Below are positions 1 through 11,203 of a stretch of DNA of 64,000 nt, piece after piece; within the stretch, counting starts at the first letter, position 1, and each line of letters starts with the position of its first letter. A program made the translations under genes and the position numbers. Source of the DNA: Nymphaea colorata (taxonomy: Eukaryota; Streptophyta; Magnoliopsida; Nymphaeales; Nymphaeaceae); the NCBI RefSeq assembly GCF_008831285.2, contig NC_045151.1, positions 3,841,544 to 3,905,543 of the forward strand, given 5' to 3'. The notes beneath the pieces are model-generated. The model saw nothing but the letters and a program-made list of their open reading frames with translations. It was not told the DNA's origin and made no database searches.

Positions 1-1004
1 ATAGCCAAAACGTAATACATTCCATTCGTAAAATCGATTAGGAACTGTGAATGCAGTTAGTGCTTTACTTTCTTCTGTTAGCTTTAAATGATAAAATCCA
101 CTTTTGCAGTCGAATTTGCTAAAGTATTTATATCATGATATCTGTTTTAATTTTAGTATTTTATTTGTATGTTTTGGTTTTAGCATTCATATTTCTGTAA
201 TCAATCACCATTCTCATTTTTCCCCTTTTTTGTTCACTATGTTTATTTACAATAAAGGCTGGGCTACTATGTTTAGAGTTTGAATGTCTAATATATCTTT
301 TTCTTAGTAATTCTTGAATGTTCTTATCAAATTCTTTTAAATCATCTAGTAAATATTTTAAAGGGGGTTGAGTTATGATGTTGTCTTCATTTATTAATTC
401 AATTTTTACTTCAGTATGGTGTTTTTCCCAAAACTTTAATGGACTTTTTGAATAAAGGTTTTCTAATCGTTTTGTAATGTTATCCAGTTCATTTATTTCA
501 TATATTTGTAATAGTATTGTGTTTACTTTTACTCTGTTTAACTTTTGTGTTATTTTGTTATCTCCTTTTTGCCAAGGTCTTTGTTTTCTTTCATTATTTT
601 TAACTATAAGGGCATTAATTTTCTCTTTACATTTTGTGATTAAGATTAAATATTTTTCTATAATTTCAATTGGCAAATAATTATTTATGAAAGGTCTTCG
701 TAATATTATATTTTTTCCTTCTAGATCGAATGCATATATTGATGATTTTTTTCCAGATCTGTATTGTGATGTTCTCAACTTTGTATTTTATTATATCTTT
801 GACACCATTAAATCCTTTTACTTCTAAAGGAATTTGTAGTTCCTCCCATATAATTTCTGGTAAATAGTTCTTTTTCCATAAGTTAAGTTGTGCTCCTGTA
901 TATATGTAAGTGGTATAATATCTATTATTATATCCATTTACAATAAATTTAATTAGTATATAGATAAATTTATCTTTTACTATTTTCATGGGTGGTTTAT
1001 TCAT
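1..1004 (-). pseudogene. Endogenous pararetrovirus protease-RT ORF, left copy, partial
   Basis: This is the start of the protease-reverse transcriptase polyprotein of a Caulimoviridae-like endogenous virus; the rest lies outside the window. The likely start ATG (1,002-1,004) overlaps the end of the upstream small ORF. A retropepsin motif follows, reading Y-T-G at 894-902, where the catalytic Asp has become Tyr. The flap and the closing IILxRPFINNY motif lie near the frame break at about 680-780. The RT N-terminus (a P-A-F-I-V motif, then K-M-R-M-V-I-D-Y-R) is in the open frame at 161-778. Frame breaks and the lost Asp make it non-functional. Family assignment is firm; genus is not. Confidence 0.85.
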
Positions 1005-1272
1005 AGTCATCATCTGATTCAGGCGGACTATATTGATGATAATAGTTATACACTGCTCTATCCAATGATCTTTCAAGTAGTTCATATTCAAATCTCGATA
1101 ATCTCTCTATTTCCTGTAGTCTCTTGTTAATTATTCTTCGTTGTATTTTACCAATAAATATGTGTATCAAGTAGTATATTTTAAAATAATGTTGTAGTTG
1201 CTCTTTATTTCTTCTACTAAAATGTGTTTTACATTCTTTAGCAAATGTCTTGGAATTTATTCTAGTGATCAT
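997..1272 (-). pseudogene. Small viral ORF upstream of protease-RT, left copy
   Basis: This 91-residue frame is open from ATG to TAA in this copy. It is basic in the middle (many Arg, Lys and Gln) and ends in an acidic S-D-D-D-Y-E tail. Its stop overlaps the ATG of the protease-RT frame by 8 nt, the kind of compact overlap viruses use between adjacent ORFs. I recognise no domain. The right-arm copy has the same length but carries one in-frame stop. A small virion-associated or nucleic-acid-binding protein is possible, but that is inference from charge and position. Confidence 0.55.
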
Positions 1273-1620
1273 TTTCTTCTTCGTATTCTATATCTGAAAT
1301 CGATTCCTCTGATGATTGGTTTCTATTATCTCTTGACCATCTGTCTATTACTTTTATTATTAGTTTATCAATAAATTATCTTACAATTATCATTTTCTTT
1401 AACCATGGTATCCATTTGTTTCTGGTTATTAGTAGTACTTGTTTTTTATGTTCTATGGAGTTAATTGGTACTATGTATGTTATCCCTTCTTTAAATTTTA
1501 TCATTTTAATCAAACATTTTGTTTTCTAAGTTTCTATAGTAGGACTCATCTTCCGAATAATCAGTGTCAGAATAATATGTTGGGGTATATTCATATGCTT
1601 CGTATTATCTTGTTTTCTAT
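1273..1620 (-). pseudogene. Viral inter-ORF stretch, left copy
   Basis: This links the retropepsin-like frame to the small ORF. On the minus strand it holds short broken frames: a Tyr- and acid-rich tail (Y-S-D-T-D-Y-S-E-D-E), then a piece rich in Ile, Lys and Trp, then another acidic stretch. It is collinear with 37,907-38,319. No domain is recognised, and stops and shifts occur in both copies. Confidence 0.5.
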
Positions 1621-2105
1621 TAATCATCTAAATCTTTGGGCATAATTATTCTTTTTCCCATACTTTGGATTTCAATTATGTTTTTCTCTATTCAGTAATT
1701 ATCATATTTGTTTAACCATCTATTACCAAGTATTATATCTATTTGTCCATCACTCCGTTGTTCTTGTATATCAACAGTAATTTCAAATTTATAGTTTGCC
1801 ATAGTTATTTCATTCCTAACTATTCCTTTGCTTGTAATGATGTTTCCCAGGATATCATTATATTTATGATTATTGGGTAATACAATATCATTTTCAATTA
1901 GATCTGGTGTTATATTGTTTTCTTCTGATCTTGTATCTATTAGTAATCTTCTGAATTTTTTATCCATTATTTCTTTGATATAAAATTGACTATGTTTATA
2001 ACTTGTTTCTTCTTTGTGGTCACTTATGCTTAGTCTACTTTTAATTTTTTGTAATTCATTTTGTTCATTTTCTGTATAATATGGTTTAGAATCATTTATT
2101 ACAGT
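1621..2105 (-). pseudogene. First retropepsin-like domain, left copy
   Basis: A retropepsin-like domain lies directly downstream of the movement protein and is separate from the protease that precedes RT. It shows a strand-loop motif L-L-I-D-T-R-S (DTR at 1,929-1,937, where active enzymes have DTG) and a closing D-I-I-L-G-N-R-W-L motif about 70 residues later. The open part covers 1,692-1,967. The right copy carries the same DTR, so this Gly-to-Arg state predates duplication of the arms. A role as a second protease or a structural fold is inferred; it is certainly not active here. Confidence 0.65.
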
Positions 2106-2690
2106 TATTAATTATCTAAAAGGATTATGTATTTGTATTGTGTCATTGTTTCTTTGTTTGGTTGATATTTTACATTTATTGATCACTACAAACATATTTT
2201 TGCCTTTTATCGTCATTACTTTACATCATTTTTCTAATAGGATTCTTGATAATTTTCAATATAATACTAGACTTCCGTCTATATTTTGGTCTGTTAGGCT
2301 TATTGTGAAATTTGGCTTTATTACAAATTTTAGTTTTTGATATATTAGATTTCCTTTTATTTTGGCTATAATGGCTTTCTCAGCAGGGTAAATTATTCTA
2401 TCATCGGTTAGATATAATTCTAGTGGTGTATTTGTTCCTTCTTTAAAACATGCTTTAACTAGTATTTCAATTCCTCCAAAATTTACATACTTCATTGGTG
2501 TAGTAAGTTTTAGTTGTTTTAGTTCTCCTTTAATTCCTAGTCTACTAATTAGGGGTACTCTAGTTGTCCCTATGGCTTGGACTATATCTATCACATTTTC
2601 TCATCTATTACATAGTATTCTTGCATTTTGTTTTTTAGTAAATTTTGATTCCTGGCATGCGCCGGATAAGTGGGAATTCAAATATTTTTT
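2106..2690 (-). pseudogene. Endogenous pararetrovirus movement protein, left copy
   Basis: This resembles the 30K-type cell-to-cell movement protein of Caulimoviridae, which acts at plasmodesmata. The core is in the frame at 2,256-2,594: a T-R-V-P-L-I start, then D-D-R-I-I-Y-P, then K-G-N-L-I-Y-Q-K-L-K-F, then P-N-F-T-I-S-L-T-D-Q-N. This pattern is typical of badnavirus- and cavemovirus-type movement proteins. Frame breaks occur on both sides of the core, just before 2,594 and at about 2,255. It follows the coat protein and precedes the retropepsin-like domain. Confidence 0.75.
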
Positions 2691-2818
2691 CTTTACTTAT
2701 GTCAATTGCTTGTTGCTCAATTTAATGTAAGATTTTTGAATCAAATATTATTCTCTAAAGTGTATATTCTTCTGTTAATTCTTCTGGGTATTTTTTTTCC
2801 GGGGAAGTTTATATCTTC

Positions 2819-3345
2819 TTATTCATCTTCACTATATTCATTTTCAGTGTCTGTTTCATATATCGTTTCTATTTCTGATATATCAGATTCATTCAATTGC
2901 TCTATATCTATAAATTCTTCTTCTATAATATTTAGTATTTTTGGTTTTATAGGTTGTTTGCAATACTTTGCTATATGTCCTATCTTGTCGCAGTTGTAGC
3001 ATTTGCATGTTTTCATATTTTTTAGGTATTTATTTTTATTTCTTATATAATAATTTTTCTTTGGGTATATTGTTTTTAGTTTTTTATATTTATTATAGTA
3101 ATGTTTTATTTTCCTATATTTTTTATATTGTCTATATCTTTTTTTCTTGTTTCCATCCTAATTGTGGTATAAGATATTCTTCACAACACCTATAGGGTGA
3201 CTGCATAATTCTGTTCAATTTTTTGTCTTTAACATATTTTTTGCAAGTTACTCGGTACCATGTTCTTAAAAATTCTATTCTGGCTCCTAATGTATCTTCT
3301 TTGGGTGGATTAGTTTTAAAACTTTGGTATACATTTTCATGTTTT
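2819..3345 (-). pseudogene. Endogenous pararetrovirus coat protein C-terminus, left copy
   Basis: The read runs from about 3,345 down to the stop at 2,819. It has a conserved stretch (T-L-G-A-R-I-E-F-L-R-T-W-Y), a very Lys/Tyr-rich basic region, a perfect CX2CX4HX4C zinc knuckle (C-Y-N-C-D-K-I-G-H-I-A-K-Y-C) and an acidic tail ending S-E-D-E. Basic region, zinc knuckle and acidic tail in this order mark Caulimoviridae coat proteins, which package the genome. The N-terminal part is missing: similarity fades upstream of about 3,345, near the likely virus-host junction. The knuckle is intact here and broken in the right copy. Confidence 0.75.
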
Positions 3346-3537
3346 TGACTACTAAGCTTGTGTCAGTACAACAATTCTTAGACAAAAGTTCTTATTGCGA
3401 ACTGGGTGTTTCACCATTTAGATAGGACCTTCCTTTGTTGTTGACATGGATTGGGAATACTTTTTTATCTTTTATTGTAGTGGGTCAACTATGAGCTTCA
3501 AAAAATGTTTTGCCTGAACATTTTTTGTCATTGCAAT

Positions 3538-3631
3538 GGAAAAAGTGTGAGCTATGAATTTATCGTCTATGCACTGGTGCATGTGTGTGTGTGTGTGCAT
3601 ATGGAAAAAGTGTGAGCTATGAATTTATCGT
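3538..3631. repeat. Pair of 29-bp direct repeats
   Basis: The same 29-bp unit occurs at 3,538-3,566 and 3,603-3,631, separated by a short GT-rich tract. A second repeated word (ATGCACTGGTGCATG) follows the first unit and also follows the AT microsatellite. The right arm has the same arrangement at about 35,894-35,990. It probably arose by slippage. Confidence 0.7.
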
Positions 3632-3647
3632 GGATCATGACATTCTA

Positions 3648-3650
<3 letters not shown>

Positions 3651-3722
<72 letters not shown>
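3651..3722. repeat. AT microsatellite
   Basis: A pure (AT)n tract of about 72 bp. Its right-arm counterpart at 35,779-35,876 is longer and interrupted. It is self-complementary and prone to length change and assembly error. Confidence 0.95.
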
Positions 3723-3726
<4 letters not shown>

Positions 3727-4902
3727 TGGTGCATGTTCGTGTTTGTGTGTTTGTATGTGTGGTACAGCTACAATATGTGTACACATAGCAGTACCCATTA
3801 CCCGCACTCTTTGAAATTGCAGTGTCTTACCCTCCATATCTGTAACAGCACCTGCATGTATGTGGTTTAAATTGACAGTTAACAAGTGGACAGTTCACAT
3901 ATATAATGCTGGTACATGAAATCACCAAATAGTAGGCCTATGAATTCGTCGGCTATAACATATCCTTTGCGTTTGAATCATGAAATAATATTGATTATGT
4001 TTCTTACTGTTGCTATTACTATATTATTCCATGGTGGTAGTCAAGTATACACCGTTTGGTTTTAAGAATCACTTCCTTAGAATTGCTATTTGGTGCCCAT
4101 TTCTTTGACACCATAACTTAAACATTTGGAATCTAACAAAAATTGTCATATATATATATATATATAGCTACATGAAATAGATTTTTAACTTTTTTTTAAT
4201 ATCAGAATTTCCCTTTTTTTCCCCTTTTTTCTTTAATATCATGGTATTTTAAAAATATCATGATATTTTTGGCTACGAGATAACTAAAAATGAAAAATCT
4301 ATTGCTAAAAAACCGTCGCCATAGGGGCATTGGTGACAATTTATAATGACAATGGTTCATGATACTTTTAGCCATAGTTTACCTTACTTTCAGTGATAAG
4401 TTCTTAATTGTTAACTATCAGTAACTATTCAGCATCCAAAAGATATATATATATATATATATATATAATGAATGATAGCTTTTACTATTTAGAGTCACTG
4501 AGCCATCTAAGCAAGTCTTCTCATTTGATGTAGATGGATGGTTAAAAAAATATAGAGAAAAAGGTGGAAACCAATACTATATGACGAAAATATCCATCAC
4601 CTTTTTTTCTTTTTTTTCTTAACCATTCATCATGATGGATCGAACGGCCTTGGTTAGATGATTCGGTGACTTTAAAAAGCCAAAGTCACTATTTGATTTT
4701 GCACACACACACGCACACACACATATATATATAATTTATAATGACAATGGTTCATGATACTTTTACATGCATAGAAATGAAAATGAATTAAATCAATCTT
4801 TTTGAGGGGACTGGCTTTTCAGGTCCCTCACCTCCCTTGGTTCCATGAATCCTCGGGTGGACATGATGGTTGACAAAAGGGAAAATATAAGGAAGGGATT
4901 GA

Positions 4903-5142
4903 TTACTTTTTTTCATTTTTTTGTATATTCGCCATTTTTTCTTCCAAGAACAATAACAATGTTTTAAAATATTTTTTACCGTTTCTCATTCCATTCAGAT
5001 GATTCTCTGAATCGGTGACTTGGCCTAATGGACTCAATCTGATAGCATTCGGTGGATGAATAGATGCTAGCTTATTTTGGTTTTCACCCCCTTCTTGGGT
5101 GTTTTCTCTGCCCTGATGTTGGACAAAGGCCTTCTTTGACAT
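4903..5142 (-). other. Unrecognised 79-residue ORF shared by both arms
   Basis: An ATG-initiated, hydrophilic frame starting M-S-K-K-A-F-V-Q-H-Q-G-R. It is kept open in the right arm (34,197-34,430, 77 residues) apart from a small in-frame indel near the C-terminus. No domain is recognised. Two recent copies staying open over 230 bp is weak evidence for a coding region, so it may be chance or a gene fragment. Confidence 0.25.
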
Positions 5143-5868
5143 GAAATTGGGCTTCTTTACTGTGAGTGCTTAAAAGAACATCTTCACAGGAACGGTTACT
5201 AATGATGCAAGGAGGTGGGTAAATAGATGAACAATGGCTGGTAAAAATGTTCCATTGAATTAGGTCTTTTAAGGTGCATTTGGTACATGCCTTTCAGCCT
5301 TTCACTTGTTAGAAAATGATGCAAGAATCTATTCAAGGAAAATGGCGGATGACATTTGTTTCTTTTTCCTTTTAAATTCTCTTGAAAACCAAGTCCTTGT
5401 GTTTAGAATACATGATTGGAAATGAAAAAGAAGAATTATAGAACTAAGCCACTTAGTACATGCATAGTGTAATCATCTAGCGAGACAAAGAAGCTTTATG
5501 AGTTTTCCCCTAAATAGTTGTCAAATATTCACATGCATGCCAAATAAAGAAAACCCTATCAAGCTCTTGAATTTGTGAAGAGATGCATTTAGTCCATTGG
5601 CCTATCCCTTTCAACTGGTTTTCATGGTTGAGCATGTCTCTTGTATTTTTTTTCTTACGGGCTGTTAATACACAAGGGTACATGTATGCCTGAGTTATTG
5701 GGTGAAATGTGAATAATGTCCTTGTTTTTCATAGCAATCACATTTTTTCCCCTGTTATTTGTGCATGGTGGATCTCATTTTTCATTTGTCATTTTGATGA
5801 ATCTCTACAATCATTAATCAGCAACCCGTCTTGGCACTAAGATTAGTGGAGAATTATAGTTAGATTTT

Positions 5869-6276
5869 TTGTTTTCCTTTTTATCAAAGGGACTAGATCC
5901 ACTACAGAATAATGAGGCTGGATGTATTGGTTCGAAGGCTTCTGTGGTGCATGGAACCTATGTGGAAGAAGCTAATCATGAAGGCGCCTCTCCGAAGGTG
6001 GTTGATGGCTCAAGGGAGGGGATGAAGCGTCAAACTCGTGAAGGGTCAAAGAGAAAGAATGATGATGTTCAAGTCCTCAATAGGACATATTGTGAATCTA
6101 ATTCAAGAATGATGATATTGAGATGTATGAAATCAGACATGGAAAAACATGGATTCTTGTATAACTGCTTCAGATGCCACCGCCTTTCTTCATCTACATA
6201 TCTCCATTATAAAAGAACATTGTTGCATGGAAGACTAAGATATGTGGTGCATGCTGATCACTACTTCTTACTTTGA
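5869..6276 (+). other. Unrecognised 135-residue ORF shared by both arms
   Basis: The frame is open from M-F-S-F-L-S-K-G-L-D-P to a TGA. It has a Lys/Arg/Glu-rich middle and a Cys/His-containing end, and it is a little richer in GC than its surroundings. The right arm keeps the same frame and length (33,062-33,469, minus) with about ten substitutions. No family is recognised. It may be an internal or terminal exon of a degraded gene: the ATG follows a T-rich tract that could hold a splice acceptor. Coding status is unproven. Confidence 0.3.
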
Positions 6277-7141
6277 ACTTGTGCAAAAGTTGTGGAGGTT
6301 GATGCTCGAATCCTCCACCTTGGGCTGCTAAAGTTTGAGAGGAGACTCCAGTGGATCGAGGAGCAAATAGACTGCAGCTGGCTATCAGTTTTTAAATGCA
6401 CAAGCTATATTTCTTTCAGTCTGCATACGTTTAATAATTGGAAAAATCTGTAAGTTAGTGTGCATTTGATATGCCCAGACATGGAAATTTCAGCTGCTCG
6501 TCTTTGCCACAGGTCACCTCCTTCTCAAAAGCTTGCTTTTCACCAACTCACCACTTTTGTGACATGTTGCCTGCTTTCAGGTATTGTCCCTCAAGTCTCT
6601 CCCTTTCCCTCTTATTTATAAAATGTTGTAAGTCAGGTGAGTGAAGTTTATCCCAGATCTTTTATGTGTGCCCGGTTGTTGGCTAAGTGTCATATACCTT
6701 TTGGCTCTTTTTTTGTCATTGTCCATTTTGTTCCCTATTCTGCTAACTTCACCATGTATACTGTCATACTCATCTTGTTTTTTGTCATAGACGCCTTTCA
6801 TTCTATATAGTTGTGTTGTTATGGTTACAGCTTTCTGTTTCTATCAATTGTTTAATCTAGAAACATATAGATAGATGATTGTGGGCATGGAAGTTTGATA
6901 TGAGTTATTTTTCATAGGGATTCAACTGTAGTAGTGGGCCTTTGTTTTTGTTGCTTGATTTGTTCTGATATTGATATCCCTTTGAACATTGAGACCTCAA
7001 TGTGTATTGGTTTGGCTCCAGTGGTTTACTTTATGATACATAATTTATTGATTAACATTTGGTGAAAACTACTCATTGTTCTGATGTCTGCCAATCTGAG
7101 TGTTAGTTAACTTCTTAATAATCCTTCTCCCTTTCATGCAG

Positions 7142-7303
7142 TTGGAAAATGTTTCTCATGATTCATACTTCATATGCTGCCGCCTGGTGGACCCACTGCT
7201 ACGTGTAGAAGTCAGTGGTACATGTGACTTGCATTCATATGAATGCATGGGGTCAACTTTTGCGGTTATTCACATAATGTTAGTCTATACGGCATTTGGT
7301 TGA
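7142..7303 (+). other. Possible terminal exon of an unrecognised gene
   Basis: A pyrimidine-rich tract ending in TGCAG (7,123-7,141) looks like a good 3-prime splice acceptor. The frame after it is open for 53 codons, starting L-E-N-V-S and ending at a TGA. The right arm keeps both the acceptor and the open frame (32,009-32,170, minus) with a few substitutions. I do not recognise the peptide. It could be the last exon of the gene fragment to which 5,869-6,276 belongs, which is inference from strand and distance. Confidence 0.3.
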
Positions 7304-7589
7304 GTAGCGGGCTTGTCTGATTGTGAGTTTGTAATTGTTGTTTAAAGTGACTGATAGCCTGTGCAGACATTGTTTTTCTTGTTCATTGTAATTTCTTAAG
7401 TAGAAGTGTTATTATGATGTCTGAATATGATTTGCCTTGAAGGTTTGCTAGAAATCTTAGCCATCGCAGGGCTTTATTGCTCATTTAATCAACTTACATA
7501 GTTTTTGAGATTGCTAGGAGGTTTAAGGGAGGTTTAGGAGTTCTGAAATGCCATGCAAAGATGCAAATTAAGATGTACAAATGATCAAA

Positions 7590-9110
7590 TAGGCTCCCTG
7601 GGTTGTACACGCATAACATGACCTGTATTGGTTGGGCTAATAGATGCACAGTATTGTAACGTATCACAATATATTGTAAACATAGTGTAAGTTTTTTTTA
7701 AATTTAAAAATATAAAAATAGCAAAAAAAAGAGGAAAAATCAAGAAAAACATGTTCTCTATAAAAAACATGCCACACATAAATATAGGGTTATATAACTA
7801 TGGTTATCTATTAACTGTTCAACGTAAACTAATCTAATGTCAAAGCCATAACATATCAAGAAACAATTTTAAAGTGTTATACATCTCAAGAAGAAATTGT
7901 TCAATGCAAATAACAAATGAAAATGTTATCATGATCATTTATCATCTTCCTGTTCTCATTGTTACTTGCATTATCTTCATCAAATTGAAGATCATAGCCA
8001 AACATATTGAGACTCTTTCAAATGGTCAATTTCTCAAGTCGGCAATTTCTCTCTCAAATAATTGGTTTTTACTTGAAATGGGAAAGAACTGTTTACCTTT
8101 CAACTCTTAAAAATGTTAATCAGGAGAGAAGAGCTTTAAGCCCAATTCCAAAAAGGGGGTTCAGACCCCATTTTTGAGTGTTTGCCAAGCTGCGGGGTGC
8201 ATTACATAAGATATACATGCAATACACCACCCTTTAAGATACAATTAGTGTATTGTATTGTATTTCTCAATAGATATGATACTTATTGTAAGATGTAGCA
8301 TCGTATGTACTATAGGTAGAACACTAATTTCACTTCTTTAACTAAAAGTAAAGTACTTGGCCACAAAGGGGCACGTTTCATAAGCATTAAGCTTTTGAAT
8401 ATTTGTTGAATGACTAATTTTGAATATCATGGGCATAATTTAATTACCAGAATTAACTGGAGATTTGATTAGCTTAGGCTGCTTTTGATAGGAGGGTCAA
8501 GCACTGTAGAATAGAACCGGTGGCATTGCTGGCCTTGCGAAGTTTGCTTCTCTAAGGCGACGAACTTGCCTTTGGTTATGGGTCTTGTCTGTCAATTGAA
8601 TGAGTCTAAAGAGGGGGACATGGTGAGCCAAATGTCATTTTCCAAAATTTTCACATAACAAGTTACATTTTTTTACTGCCGAAAGGCGATACGAGATTTT
8701 GGGATCTTAGTTCTCCAGATTTCATATCCCGGTCATAACTTTTTTTTTTTGATTAAAAAATGAATCATAAATTAATTGTAATTGCAGCCAGCAACTGATT
8801 CAAATTTGTACACTTTTGTTTAGTGAATTATTTTTTTATATCTTTATATAGCATATGTGATGGATTATCGCTTATTTTTCAATTTTTTTTACAGTCAAAA
8901 TAATTTTGATATGAAACGGTTGATTTCTCCTCTTCCTTCACTTAGTCATCAAAATATTTAAAAAATTTCTCCACTCAAACTTTTTCTAGTTCGCCCAACA
9001 CCTTGTTTCAGGATGAGGTAAAATTTCCCCCTCTTCCACCCTGTACTGTACAAAGGAACTTTTCCCTAAAATGAAGTTTCCCTCCAAATCAAGGTGTGCA
9101 ATCAAACACC
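7590..9110. other. Single-copy stretch, nothing recognised
   Basis: AT-rich, absent from the right arm and not seen elsewhere in the window. It has short ORFs without coding character, poly-A and poly-T runs and scattered GTATTGTA-type words. The end near 9,090-9,115 (CAATCAAACACCACC) resembles MITE termini, but no partner end was found. Confidence 0.5.
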
Positions 9111-9152
9111 ACCTTAATTTTTGGTATGAAAGACATTCGACGTTCTCCATCC

Positions 9153-9161
9153 AAACCCTAA
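9153..9161 (+). promoter_or_regulatory. Telo-box of captured RPL27A leader
   Basis: AAACCCTAA lies about 77 nt before the RPL27A ATG, followed by a pyrimidine-rich leader. Telo-boxes are known promoter elements of plant ribosomal protein genes. Its presence shows that the captured piece includes promoter-proximal or 5-prime leader sequence. Confidence 0.6.
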
Positions 9162-9237
9162 CTCTAGTTTCTCTCTTCCGAACCGTCCTTCTCCCTCCGA
9201 TTCCTGCCCCTCGCTCTCTCCCCCACTGCCGGAGAAG

Positions 9238-9617
9238 ATGACGACCAGGTTGAAGAAGAAGAGGAAGAAGAGAGGTCATGTTAGCACCGGTCACGGACAT
9301 GTCGGCAAGCACCGGAAGCACCCCGGTGGTCGGGGTAATGCTGGTGGCCTCCACCACCACTGAATCCTCTTCGACAAGTACCACCCTGGGTACTTCGGGA
9401 AGGTGGGGGTATGCGATACTTTCACAAGCTGAGGAACAAGTTCTACTGCCCCACCGTCAACATCGACAAGCTTTGGTCTCTCCTCCCGGCGGACGCCAAG
9501 GAGAAGGCATCGGCAGACAACGCCCCACTCATTGACATCACCCAGTGCGGGTACTTCAAGGTGCTTGGCAAGGGGAACCTTCCCCCATCGCAGCCCATTG
9601 TTGTCAAGGCAAAGTAA
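9238..9617 (+). pseudogene. RPL27A: 60S ribosomal protein L27a (uL15) pseudogene, truncated
   Basis: The translation from 9,238 matches plant RPL27a: basic N-terminus, [14 protein letters not shown], then [13 protein letters not shown], then [11 protein letters not shown] and L-W-S-L-L-P. In the cytosolic large subunit this protein lies near the peptidyl-transferase region. Three lesions are visible: TGA at codon 42 (9,361-9,363) where the family has Arg, fitting CpG decay of CGA; two extra bases at 9,409-9,410 that shift frame; and loss of about the last 21 residues after V-V-K-A-K, where the sequence enters an R1 repeat. No poly-A tail follows, so it looks captured with its leader rather than a classic retrocopy. 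Confidence 0.92.
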
Positions 9618-9624
9618 CACTACA

Positions 9625-10064
9625 TGCATAAGTAAAAAAAACTCAGGTTTCAATATATCACAGCAAGAATGACAATTTTAGGTTTCAATATTGTTGTTAA
9701 CATTTTTGATGTGTCTATCATGACAAGAATGGCAATTTTAGATTTCAATATTATTGTTGACATCAGATGCCATTTATCATTTAACCAATTGTACATTCCA
9801 AACTTCATGTATTTGTATCTAAGTTTTCCTAACTTATGCATGTGCTTTAATTGAGATAATAGACTTGTCTAAATGACCCTTCAAATCCAACATTGCTTAA
9901 AAACTAGATGTCATAGATTTATACAATGGGTGATATAGTTCTAGCATTAGTGCAAAAAATTATTCAAATGTGCAAGCTATATGCACTTGTAAAAATTTTT
10001 GTGCCACAACATATTTGATAACAGTAATGGAAATTTCAGATTTCAATATTAGTATTTGTGAATG

Positions 10065-10123
<59 letters not shown>

Positions 10124-10760
10124 TTGATTATGAGACATTTAATTAATTTCATTACATGTCTAACAACATGTTACATATGAAATAAAATTTTCAAAACGAT
10201 GAATGAGCTATATTCTATATTTTTATGAAAAAACTTATTTCATGGCTTGTGAAGTGCTACATTAATTATTATTTATAATTTTATGCCAAAGACAAAAAAT
10301 ACTAATGTCGAACCTTGTGAATCACCAACTAATCGGCCAATCAGCCTATAAATTAGTTCTCATAGTCCTGATCCTCAATCAATATATGCTGTAGTTAAAT
10401 GTGTCATGTCTCCGTCCAAGCTCCTTTTTCACGAAGAGAAGTTAGGATTCCAGTTGATATAAGAAAGAAGCTATTGAATATATATCGTGTGCATCATATT
10501 TTCAATTACTTAAATCCATCTTTTAGGTTCTCTTTGTAATCCTGTATTTCTAAAATTGGATCAGTACTGAGTTTGAGATTCAACCATGAAACTTGATATC
10601 AAATTCCTAACTCGTGGGATGTGAACTACTTCACTAGAATGATCTACTAAACAGTTTCAAATTTTACTATCTGTTGGACAAGAGTGATGGGTCGCTAGAA
10701 CTCTATTTTACGTGAGGCCATATTGCTTATGGGAACCATTTTAGCACTTTTCTTTTATTG
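9625..10760 (-). repeat. R1 repeat module, left arm
   Basis: Minus-strand copy of the R1 module, collinear with 15,450-16,680. It is complete enough to carry the third of R1 that the right arm lost. Its 3-prime end abuts the RPL27A fragment. No coding capacity; probably a non-autonomous mobile element or old duplicated spacer. Confidence 0.75.
10066..10120. repeat. AT microsatellite inside R1
   Basis: A pure (AT)n tract in the fixed slot that every long R1 copy uses, next to the word AATCAATGCAT (here inverted). Its length differs in each copy. Confidence 0.95.
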
Positions 10761-11203
10761 AAGGACTGATGAATTTAAAATGAGAGTCAAACTATCTCAA
10801 GAATTTCGATGTGTTCAGTTATTGGCATAGCCTATCTCCACGGTTCATTCTCTATAAGGATATCAATGTATGTCCCATTTGGATTGGATAATCCCATCGA
10901 AGCTTCTGAGAAAATCTGATATGAGAAAAATTAATGTAGGAAAAGGAAACCTAAATATAGAATAAGGAAACTGAAATGACTTCTGATTTAAGAATAGACA
11001 TCAAATCTGGTTCAAATTCGGATTTAGGTATACCTAAATATGCAAAGGGATTGAGATTCAGAATAGATTTATTTTTAAGCGAATATACTATAACTAGTGC
11101 CCATAGATTTTAAAAATCATGTTTGTGGGAGTTGTTGCATCAATCATATGTAATCTCACTACTGTGTAAATCCTCTTTGGAGATGATGTATTACAAATAT
11201 TAT

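Larger units (their letters stand above)
3346..4900. other. Unrecognised AT-rich DNA of the left arm
   Basis: No coding signal. The stretch contains a pair of 29-bp direct repeats, AT and CA microsatellites (3,651-3,722; 4,149-4,167; 4,442-4,467; about 4,704-4,730) and T-rich runs. It is shared with the right arm (about 34,430-36,170, inverted) and is not seen elsewhere in the window. Confidence 0.6.

Noticed and set aside
3585-3885. Tyr-Ile repeat proteins in several frames
   Set aside because: Translations of the AT and CA microsatellites; same at 21,745, 35,617, 41,824, 42,865, 57,480 and 61,644.
6616-6801. 61-codon minus frame kept in both arms (also 32,534-32,719)
   Set aside because: Opposite strand to the exon-like reads, low complexity in Lys/Asp, no domain. 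Conservation is explained by the recent duplication alone.
8986-9653. Long minus and alternate-frame ORFs over the RPL27A region
   Set aside because: They are shadows created by the GC-rich captured RPL27A sequence; the true frame matches RPL27a.
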